A stretch of 5,336 nucleotides of DNA, taken from Hyphomonadaceae bacterium (GTDB taxonomy: Bacteria > Pseudomonadota > Alphaproteobacteria > Caulobacterales > Hyphomonadaceae). The notes below the pieces were generated by a model. The model saw only the letters and a list, made by a program, of their open reading frames with translations. It was not told the DNA's origin and did no database searches. The stretch is from NCBI GenBank assembly GCA_030696545.1, contig JAUYSA010000013.1, forward strand, positions 1-5,336. Reading direction: 5' to 3'. The translations under genes and the position numbers were made by a program. Below, piece after piece: positions 1-5,336 of this stretch. Within the stretch, counting starts at the first letter, position 1. The number at the start of each line of letters is the position of its first letter.

Positions 1-914
1 AGGTGCTGGACATCGCGCCGGAAGGCTATGAGTTGGTCAATGAGGGACGCATTTTCACGCCCTTCGGTAGCGGCCCCGCTGTTCCGATCAAGCCGTCGCA
101 CCTTGGCGGCGCGAACTGGCCGCCGAGTTCGCTCGATCCGACCACCAACCTCTACTATGTGTGCGCGCGCGACAGCACGAGCTTGCTGCGTGGCGCTGAT
201 CGCGACTTCGAACTTCCCGAAGCTGGCGACGGCTATATCGGCGGCGAATTCGGCATGTCGCCCGTTCCGGCGACGGGCGTGTTTGCGGCGATCGACGTCA
301 CTACCAATCGCCTCGTCTGGCAGCAGCGCTGGCCGGAGATCTGCTATTCCGGGTCGACCGTCACAGCTGGCGGCCTTGTTTTCGTCGGCCGCAATGACGG
401 GCGTCTCACCGCGCTTGATTCCAGCAATGGTAAGAAGAAGTGGGAGTTCCAGACCGGCGCCGGCATGAACGCCACCGCCAGCGTGTTCGAACACAATGGC
501 AAGCAGTACGTCGCCGCCTATTCCGCCGGCAACCTCTTCGCCCGCTCCGCCAAGGGCGACAGCCTGTGGCTGTTCGCGCTCGATGGAGCCATGGGCCCCG
601 TCGAACCCGGCAGCACGACCGCGCCAACCGACGCCAGCGCCGATGCCGGTTCGCACGAGGCCGTAGCGGGTGTTACCGCCGATCTCGAACGCGGAGCGCG
701 GGTCTACCGCACGACCTGCCAGCTCTGCCACGGCGCGACGGGACAGGGGAACAATGGCGGCGTTGCCCTGGCGAACCGCCTTACGCCCGAGGTCGTCGCC
801 TCGATCGTGCGCAACGGCCGTAACCTGATGCCGGCATTCGCGGCACAACTGTCCGCCGAGGATATCGTGTCCGTCGGCGCCTATGTGGCGGAGAAATTCG
901 GCGCAGCAGAATAG
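1..914 (+). CDS. PQQ-dependent dehydrogenase with C-terminal cytochrome c domain (quinohemoprotein), 5' truncated
   Basis: This is the C-terminal part of a periplasmic quinohemoprotein dehydrogenase. The reading frame is already open at the left edge (codons count from position 3; the GTG there is probably not the start), so the signal peptide and most of the propeller lie outside. Visible residues 1-192 are propeller blades. They include tryptophan-docking-like repeats around residues 93-110 (FAAIDVTTNRLVWQQRW) and 137-152 (ALDSSNGKKKW then G), and a GKQYVAAYSAG strand near 166-176. A Pro/Ala/Thr-rich linker (about 200-225) leads to a small cytochrome c domain (about 226-303). Its haem site is CQLCH at 239-243, and Met276 in NLMPAF is the likely distal ligand. 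In this family PQQ oxidises an alcohol, sugar or related substrate and electrons pass through the fused haem to the respiratory chain. The substrate cannot be told from this part. The stop is TAG at 912-914. The gene converges on nadE. Confidence 0.9.
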   Translation, partial: VLDIAPEGYELVNEGRIFTPFGSGPAVPIKPSHLGGANWPPSSLDPTTNLYYVCARDSTSLLRGADRDFELPEAGDGYIGGEFGMSPVPATGVFAAIDVTTNRLVWQQRWPEICYSGSTVTAGGLVFVGRNDGRLTALDSSNGKKKWEFQTGAGMNATASVFEHNGKQYVAAYSAGNLFARSAKGDSLWLFALDGAMGPVEPGSTTAPTDASADAGSHEAVAGVTADLERGARVYRTTCQLCHGATGQGNNGGVALANRLTPEVVASIVRNGRNLMPAFAAQLSAEDIVSVGAYVAEKFGAAE

Positions 915-916
915 CG

Positions 917-935
917 CGGCGGTGCGCACCCGCCG
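917..935 (+). terminator. Possible weak terminator hairpin after the dehydrogenase gene
   Basis: CGGCGG at 917-922 pairs with CCGCCG at 930-935 around a 7-base loop, three bases after the TAG stop. The stem is short and all G/C. The sequence after it (GTTGG) has no T-run, so it may only slow polymerase or protect the 3' end. The location is the main reason to list it. Confidence 0.25.
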
Positions 936-1070
936 GTTGGCTGGTGCAAGGTCGGGCGGCGGCGCTTGGCAAACCGCTGCCCGTCCCCATCACTGTCTGC
1001 CACTGTAGCGCTTGAGCGACCCTGCCATTTGGGCAGAATCACAACACCAGCGATCGCGCGGCCCATCCAA

Positions 1071-1085
1071 CGCGACGTTGTCGCG
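1071..1085. repeat. Perfect 6-bp stem, 3-base loop inverted repeat between convergent genes
   Basis: CGCGAC (1071-1076) and GTCGCG (1080-1085) form a perfect 6 bp stem around the loop GTT. It lies 114 bp beyond the nadE stop and could act as a hairpin in transcripts from either strand. There is no T-run on either side, so a terminator role is unproven. In DNA this GC-rich a stem of this length can arise by chance. Confidence 0.3.
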
Positions 1086-1198
1086 GCGCCGACCATGCCG
1101 ACAGGGTTTCGTCCCAAACTTGGCCAACGGCCTTGTCGTAGGCCTAGCCCGACCTCTCTCGGTTTAGTTGACAGCGCTGGTGTCCGATATGGTCTCGG

Positions 1199-3274
1199 TC
1201 ATTTTCCGGTTGGGCCCGACCGCTTGAGATCGGGCACGTTGGCCGCGAGCTCGCCGAGCCAGACACGGGCTTTGGCATCTGACGGCGCCCGCCAGTCGCC
1301 CCGAGGCGAAAGATTACCACCAGAAACGACCTTGGGGCCGTTCGGCATGGCCGAACGCTTAAACTGGCTGATCTCGAAGAAGCGATAGAGGAAGACCTGC
1401 AGCCAGCGCTTGATTGACGGAAGGTCGTAGGCGATGCGGGCGGCGTCTGGAAGATTGGACGGCCATGAGCCTGCACCTGCATCCTTCCATGCATGCCACG
1501 CGAGGAATGCGATCTTCGAGGGGGCTAATCCGTACCGCGTCACATAGAACAGGTTGTAGTCTTGCAGCGCGTAGGGGCCAACCTTGTCCTCGGTACTTTG
1601 CAGGGCGCCGCTCGAATCGGCCGGCACAAGTTCAGGCGAAATCCGCGTCTCGAGAACTGACAGGAGAGTTGCTGACGCTGGGCCATCGAACTGGCTCGTC
1701 GCGGCGACCCAGCGGACAAGATGCTGGATCAGTGTCTTGGGAACAGAGGCGTTGACATTGTAGTGGCTCATCTGGTCGCCCACGCCGTAGGTGCACCAGC
1801 CCAAAGCGAGTTCCGAAAGGTCGCCGGTGCCGACAACAAGTCCTTCGCGTTGGTTGGCCAGGCGAAACAGATAGTCTGTTCGTAGGCCTGCCTGTACATT
1901 TTCGAACGTGACGTCGTGAACAGCTTCCCCCCTCGAAAACGGATGCCCGAGATCGGCGAGCATGCGCTCGGCAGCGGGCCGGATGTCGATTTCCTCGGCC
2001 GTGGCGCCGATCGCGTCCATGAGCGCCCACGCATTCGCCTTGGTCCTGTCGCTCGTGCCGAAGCCGGGCAGGGTGAAGGCGAGGATGCCCGATCGGGGCA
2101 AGCCGACGGCGTCGAACGCTTTCGCAGCAACGAGCAACGCGTGGGTCGAATCCAGGCCGCCCGATACGCCAATGACGACATGCTTTATGCCGATCGACTT
2201 CACCCTCTTCGCTAAACCCTGAACCTGGATGTTGAAAGCTTCGAAACAGTCTTTGTCGAGGCGGGCAGGGTCGTCCGGCACAAATGGAAAACGGTCTGAC
2301 GGCCGGATAAGTCCGACGTCGCGGAAGTGGGGCTTGTGCTCGAAGCTGATGCGCCGAAAGCGATATTCGGGATGGCTCGCCGCCACAGCCGCGTTGTTGA
2401 AGGTTGGCGTGCGCAGGCGTTCGAGTTCGATGCGCTGAATATCTATGTCGGCCACAGCCATCTGCGAAGATTTCGGGAATCGCTGCGTTTCGGCAAGCAG
2501 CCGACCGAGCTCATGAATTGTTGCCTGGCCGTCCCAGGCAAGATCCGTGGTACTTTCTCCAGGCCCGGCCGCCGCGTAGAGATAGGCCGCTTGGCAACGC
2601 AATGACTGCGATGCGCACAGCAGCGCGCGTTCGTCGGCCTTGCCGATGACGATGTTGGAGGCCGAAAGATTGCACAGGATGGTTGCGCCGGCCAAAGCAG
2701 CGTGGGTGGACGGCGGCGTCGCCGCCCAGAAGTCTTCACAGAGCTCGGCGTGAAACACGAAGCCTTGCATGTCGCTCGCAGCAAACAGCAGGTCGACGCC
2801 GAATGGCGCCACGTGTTCGCCGACTGCTATGTCCAGTCCTTGCAAGCCCGCACCGTGCGCAAACCAGCGGTTCTCGTAGTATTCGCGATAGTTGGGCAGG
2901 AAACTTTTCGGGATCACGCCGAGCAGCCGTCCGCGTGATATCACAACCGCGCAGTTGTAGAGACGTCCCGCGCGCCGCAAAGGAGCGCCAACTATGGCGG
3001 CGCAGCGGACAGATTTGCTGACGTCGACAAGCTTGCAAACCTGCGCCTCGACAGCGTCAAGCAGCGCCGCCTGTAGGAACAGATCGTCGAGCGAATAAGA
3101 AGACACGCAAAGCTCCGGGAATAGCGCGAGATCGACGCCCTGCCGGTCGGCCTCCTGCATCATTTCCAGGATCTCAGCCGCGTTGAAGTCCGGGTCAGCC
3201 ACTTCCACACGTGGTGTGCAGGATGCGACACGCGCCAGTCCGTGAGTGTGCAGCGCAAAGAAGCGATCGGTCAC
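1199..3274 (-). CDS. nadE: Glutamine-dependent NAD+ synthetase (long form, glutaminase plus synthetase domains)
   Basis: NadE converts deamido-NAD+ (NaAD), ATP and glutamine to NAD+, AMP, PPi and glutamate, the last step of NAD+ synthesis, in the cytoplasm. Numbering is from the GTG start. The nitrilase-type glutaminase domain covers about residues 1-290. Its triad is Glu54 (FPELC), Lys123 (IPKSFLP) and Cys179 (ELCED), with Tyr60 also matching a conserved position. The synthetase domain (about 330-691) carries the PP-loop SGGLDS at 371-376, the FENVQAG segment at 458-464, the GTGDLSELALGW region at 482-493, and the conserved tail QFKRSAMPNGPKV then SPRGDWRAPSD (637-666). The length of 691 residues fits the mycobacterial-type enzyme of about 680. 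I chose GTG at 3274 because GGGGAGG lies five bases upstream and VTDRFFALHTHG matches the family N-terminus. The frame stays open upstream to 3472. An ATG at 3370 would add 32 residues but has no well-spaced ribosome binding site. All key residues are present, so it should be active. Confidence 0.97.
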   Translation of the reverse strand: MTDRFFALHTHGLARVASCTPRVEVADPDFNAAEILEMMQEADRQGVDLALFPELCVSSYSLDDLFLQAALLDAVEAQVCKLVDVSKSVRCAAIVGAPLRRAGRLYNCAVVISRGRLLGVIPKSFLPNYREYYENRWFAHGAGLQGLDIAVGEHVAPFGVDLLFAASDMQGFVFHAELCEDFWAATPPSTHAALAGATILCNLSASNIVIGKADERALLCASQSLRCQAAYLYAAAGPGESTTDLAWDGQATIHELGRLLAETQRFPKSSQMAVADIDIQRIELERLRTPTFNNAAVAASHPEYRFRRISFEHKPHFRDVGLIRPSDRFPFVPDDPARLDKDCFEAFNIQVQGLAKRVKSIGIKHVVIGVSGGLDSTHALLVAAKAFDAVGLPRSGILAFTLPGFGTSDRTKANAWALMDAIGATAEEIDIRPAAERMLADLGHPFSRGEAVHDVTFENVQAGLRTDYLFRLANQREGLVVGTGDLSELALGWCTYGVGDQMSHYNVNASVPKTLIQHLVRWVAATSQFDGPASATLLSVLETRISPELVPADSSGALQSTEDKVGPYALQDYNLFYVTRYGLAPSKIAFLAWHAWKDAGAGSWPSNLPDAARIAYDLPSIKRWLQVFLYRFFEISQFKRSAMPNGPKVVSGGNLSPRGDWRAPSDAKARVWLGELAANVPDLKRSGPTGK

Positions 3275-3279
3275 TTCTG

Positions 3280-3286
3280 CCTCCCC
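3280..3286 (-). promoter_or_regulatory. Ribosome binding site that sets the nadE start
   Basis: On the minus strand GGGGAGG (complement of CCTCCCC at 3280-3286) sits five bases before the GTG at 3274-3272. This is a near-ideal Shine-Dalgarno match and spacing. It favours the GTG over the upstream in-frame ATG at 3370. Confidence 0.8.
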
Positions 3287-3287
3287 G

Positions 3288-3302
3288 ATATGATTGGCAT
3301 AT
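3288..3302. repeat. ATATG-N5-CATAT dyad next to the nadE ribosome binding site
   Basis: ATATG (3288-3292) and CATAT (3298-3302) are perfect inverted repeats around ATTGG. The dyad begins one base from the nadE Shine-Dalgarno on its upstream side, so a bound protein or an RNA hairpin there could affect nadE expression. It is an AT-rich patch in GC-rich DNA. No regulator can be named from sequence alone. Confidence 0.35.
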
Positions 3303-3480
3303 GTCCGATCACCGGTCTTCCATCCTAAATCAATTGGAGGCTCGCGCGTTTTGGCAGTCTGGACAGTCATCTCGTCGCATGCCCGCCATCTTGCTGCATT
3401 CGCTGTGCTGCATGCTCGCGCTGGCGCGGGAGGCGTTTGAGCAGAGCGAACGCTGGAAACGGCTGGAAGCAAGCACTTCT

Positions 3481-3499
3481 ATTGCAAACGGGTCGCAAT
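3481..3499. promoter_or_regulatory. Candidate operator: 19-bp dyad upstream of the cytochrome c-FTR1 gene
   Basis: ATTGCAAACGGGTCGCAAT is an imperfect 19 bp palindrome in which seven of nine base pairs match and the outer five (ATTGC/GCAAT) are perfect. It ends 16 bases before the ATG at 3516. Its length equals that of classic Fur-family boxes, and TGC/GCA-type dyads are, as I recall, a feature of alphaproteobacterial Fur/Mur sites. Since the gene it precedes is a likely iron transporter, an iron-responsive repressor is a reasonable but unproven guess. Confidence 0.35.
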
Positions 3500-3515
3500 C
3501 GCACTAGTCGGCGTC

Positions 3516-5336
3516 ATGCAGAAAATCTTGCGACTTCTCGTCATGGCCTGGGCCCTGGTTGGGGGCGGGACTGCGGTCGCGCAGGAACAACCAGTCGAGA
3601 ACGCGCAGATCATATGGCGTCTCCTCGATTATGTCGGTGTTGATTACCCTGGCGCAGTAACCGCCGGCGCCGTCGTCAACGACGCCGAGTATCGCGAGAT
3701 GGTGGAATTTGCAGCTGAGGTAGGGGCCCGGCTGAACGAGCTTCCCAGAAACGCCTACACGCCAGGGCTTACGGAGCAGGCGCGGACCCTACAGCGGCAG
3801 ATCGCCGACAAGGCAGACGCAAAGATCGTTGCCGCCTCGGCGCAGGGTCTAGCGGCCACCGTTCTGGAAGCGTTCCCCAGCCCCGTCGCTCCTTTGGTGC
3901 CCCCCAATCTCCAGCGCGGCGCATCTCTCTATTTGGAGCGGTGCGCCGATTGCCATGGCGTGACGGGCCGGGCCGACGGCGCCGGAGCTAATGGTCTCGA
4001 CCCGCCACCGATTGCATTTGCGGAAGTTGAACGAGCGCGCGAGCGCAGCATCCTTGGTCTCTACCAAGTCATCGGACAGGGACTTGAGGGCACCGCGATG
4101 GAAAGTTTCTCCGATCTGCCGGAAGCCGACCGTTGGGCGCTAGCTTTTTACGTCGGTTCGTTTGCGTTCTCGGACGATGAGGCCTCAAGAGGCGAGCAGC
4201 TCTGGAGATCCGCCCCCGAAATCAGAGCCACGATCAACAACCTGGCGGCGCTGACGCAGAAGACACCGGCGATAGTTGCGCAGACAACCGGCGAGCTCAA
4301 CGCGAGAGCGGTAACGGCCTATCTCCGACGAAACCCAGCTGCGATGACAGACAAGCCCGAAGGCGGGCTGACGTTGGCCCGGTTGCGCCTTCGGCAAAGT
4401 GGAGAGGCCTATCGGGCTGGAGATCAATCCCGCGCGCGCGATTTGGCGTTATCCGCATACCTCGACGGATTCGAGCCAAGTGAGCCAGCCCTTGCTGTGC
4501 GGGATCCCTCGTTGTTGCGCGACATAGAAACAGCCATGGCCGACCTGCGAGCAGCCATCGGTGCAAATGCCGCCCCAGCAGATGTCGAAGCGCGCAACGC
4601 GCGCGTTGTCTCTCTCTTCGACAGAGTAGAGGATGTCCTCGACCCGGCTGCAGCGGATGGAGGAGCCGGCTTCCTCGGAGCCTTCACCATCCTGTTACGC
4701 GAAGGTCTAGAAGCCCTGCTTATTGTTGTGACGATGTTGGCGTTCTTGCGGAAAGCGGAGCGCGCAGACATGACGCGTTACGTACACATCGGATGGGTCT
4801 CGGCGCTAGTGGCGGGCGCGGCAACTTGGCTTATCGCGACCAATCTCATTCAGATCAGCGGCGCCAGCCGCGAACTGACGGAGGGATTTGGCTCGTTGCT
4901 TGCGGCGGTCGTGCTGATCGGAGTCGGCATTTGGATGCACGGGAAGGGGCAGGCCGACGCCTGGCAGGTCTACATCAAGGAAAAGCTGTCACATGCGCTT
5001 TCGAAAAAATCCGCATGGTTCCTAATCGTGATGGCTTTCGTCGTCGTTTATCGCGAGGTCTTTGAGACGATCCTGTTTTTCACTGCCCTCTGGAGCCAAG
5101 GGGAGGGTGTCGCCATGCTCGCTGGCGCAGCGGCTGCAATGGTCGTGCTGGCGATTATCGCGTGGGTGATGCTGCGGTATAGCCGCCGTTTGCCAATCGG
5201 AAAATTCTTCTCGTGGAGTGCGATCCTCATGGCGGCTTTGGCCGTGGTGCTGACGGGAAAGGGAATTGCCGGTCTGCAGGAAGCCGGACTACTTGATGTC
5301 CATCCAGTGGCTGCCGCGCCTCGAATCGACCTTCTC
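3516..5336 (+). CDS. Cytochrome c / FTR1-family iron permease fusion, 3' truncated
   Basis: The frame is open from ATG 3516 to the window end (607 codons, no stop). Residues 1-22 are a signal peptide (K3 and R6, hydrophobic core, cut likely after AVA before QEQ). A helical stretch follows, then a cytochrome c domain (about 131-218) with haem site CADCH at 143-147 and Met195 as likely distal ligand. Residues 220-380 are a mostly helical, soluble-looking segment without cysteines. The membrane part begins near 386, with six segments at about 386-411, 424-443, 456-474, 500-523, 533-552 and 564-582. The two REXXE iron-binding motifs of FTR1 are REGLE (395-399) in the first segment and REVFE (513-517) in the fourth. 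FTR1 proteins usually have seven segments, so only the last and a short tail should be missing. The likely role is iron uptake across the inner membrane, with the periplasmic haem handling electrons from iron. That coupling is inference. No clear ribosome binding site precedes the ATG; the alternative M10 (3543) would lose the basic start of the signal peptide. Confidence 0.9.
   Translation, partial: MQKILRLLVMAWALVGGGTAVAQEQPVENAQIIWRLLDYVGVDYPGAVTAGAVVNDAEYREMVEFAAEVGARLNELPRNAYTPGLTEQARTLQRQIADKADAKIVAASAQGLAATVLEAFPSPVAPLVPPNLQRGASLYLERCADCHGVTGRADGAGANGLDPPPIAFAEVERARERSILGLYQVIGQGLEGTAMESFSDLPEADRWALAFYVGSFAFSDDEASRGEQLWRSAPEIRATINNLAALTQKTPAIVAQTTGELNARAVTAYLRRNPAAMTDKPEGGLTLARLRLRQSGEAYRAGDQSRARDLALSAYLDGFEPSEPALAVRDPSLLRDIETAMADLRAAIGANAAPADVEARNARVVSLFDRVEDVLDPAAADGGAGFLGAFTILLREGLEALLIVVTMLAFLRKAERADMTRYVHIGWVSALVAGAATWLIATNLIQISGASRELTEGFGSLLAAVVLIGVGIWMHGKGQADAWQVYIKEKLSHALSKKSAWFLIVMAFVVVYREVFETILFFTALWSQGEGVAMLAGAAAAMVVLAIIAWVMLRYSRRLPIGKFFSWSAILMAALAVVLTGKGIAGLQEAGLLDVHPVAAAPRIDLL

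Larger units (their letters stand above)
915..1198. other. Convergent intergenic region with short hairpins
   Basis: This 284 bp gap separates the 3' ends of the dehydrogenase gene (+) and nadE (-). Open frames that cross it continue antisense into nadE or the dehydrogenase gene and show no recognisable domain. It contains several short self-complementary stretches: CGGCGG/CCGCCG at 917-935, CTGCC/GGCAG at 1022-1036, the palindrome GCGATCGC at 1050-1057 and CGCGAC/GTCGCG at 1071-1085. None is followed on either strand by the T-run expected of an intrinsic terminator, so Rho-dependent ending or transcript collision is as likely. I see no RNA gene here. Confidence 0.6.
3275..3515. promoter_or_regulatory. 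Divergent nadE / cytochrome c-FTR1 control region
   Basis: This 241 bp region lies between two genes that point away from each other and must hold the promoters of both, unless the nadE transcript starts further upstream. I found no pair of -35 and -10 hexamers on either strand good enough to call. It carries the nadE ribosome binding site, a dyad at 3288-3302, a dyad at 3481-3499, a TGCTGCAT direct repeat (3392-3399 and 3406-3413) and a GCTGGAA direct repeat (3452-3458 and 3462-3468). A short + strand frame from ATG 3301 to 3507 has no recognisable product. Confidence 0.6.

Noticed and set aside
1050..1057. GCGATCGC palindrome, the same as the cyanobacterial HIP1 octamer
   Set aside because: I noted it only in this gap and the genes do not look cyanobacterial, so it is best taken as chance.
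881..1117. 78-codon - strand open frame in the convergent gap
   Set aside because: No recognisable motif. It overlaps the end of the dehydrogenase gene and has an Arg/Pro/Ala-rich composition typical of shadow frames.
966..1388. 140-codon + strand open frame crossing the intergenic gap into the nadE 3' end
   Set aside because: It overlaps nadE antisense for nearly half its length, has no recognisable domain, and looks like the usual open shadow frame of GC-rich DNA.
3211..3507. 98-codon + strand frame (or a 68-codon version from ATG 3301) in the divergent region
   Set aside because: It starts antisense within nadE, has no ribosome binding site at either start, and its product has no recognisable feature. 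It occupies the likely promoter region.
3900..3905. Run of six C residues in the permease gene as a possible slippage or frameshift site
   Set aside because: The frame stays open and the cytochrome c domain continues correctly across it, so there is no sign of a frameshift. Such runs are common at this GC level.
4424..4771. 115-codon - strand frame inside the permease gene
   Set aside because: It is antisense to a well-supported membrane protein gene and is rich in Arg/Ser/Ala without any domain, so it is a shadow.

Overview
This 5.3 kb, GC-rich window looks like ordinary chromosomal DNA from a proteobacterium. An alphaproteobacterium is my best guess, because the NAD synthetase resembles the long glutamine-dependent forms I recall from that class. 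The genus cannot be set from what is visible. There are three protein genes and two of them are cut by the window edges. I see no rRNA, tRNA, CRISPR array, insertion sequence or phage gene.

Layout: (1) Positions 1-914, + strand, hold the C-terminal part of a periplasmic PQQ-dependent dehydrogenase whose beta-propeller is fused to a C-terminal cytochrome c domain. (2) Positions 915-1198 are a 284 bp gap between two convergent gene ends, with several short GC-rich hairpins but no classic T-tailed terminator. (3) Positions 1199-3274, - strand, hold a complete nadE of 691 residues. Its start is a GTG behind a strong GGGGAGG ribosome binding site. (4) Positions 3275-3515 are a 241 bp divergent promoter region with two short dyads and two small direct-repeat pairs. 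(5) From 3516 past the right edge, + strand, runs a secreted cytochrome c / FTR1-family iron permease fusion, open for 607 codons with no stop in the window.

How the genes fit together: NadE is cytoplasmic and makes NAD+ from deamido-NAD+, a housekeeping step. The two flanking genes both encode exported proteins with a covalently bound haem c: one oxidises a substrate through PQQ, the other probably imports iron. They are separated by nadE on the opposite strand and do not form one operon, so a shared pathway is only a suggestion. No convincing new multi-gene system is present. The most unusual item is the haem c / FTR1 permease, with a 19 bp dyad (ATTGCAAACGGGTCGCAAT) just upstream of its start that could be an operator for a metal-responsive repressor.
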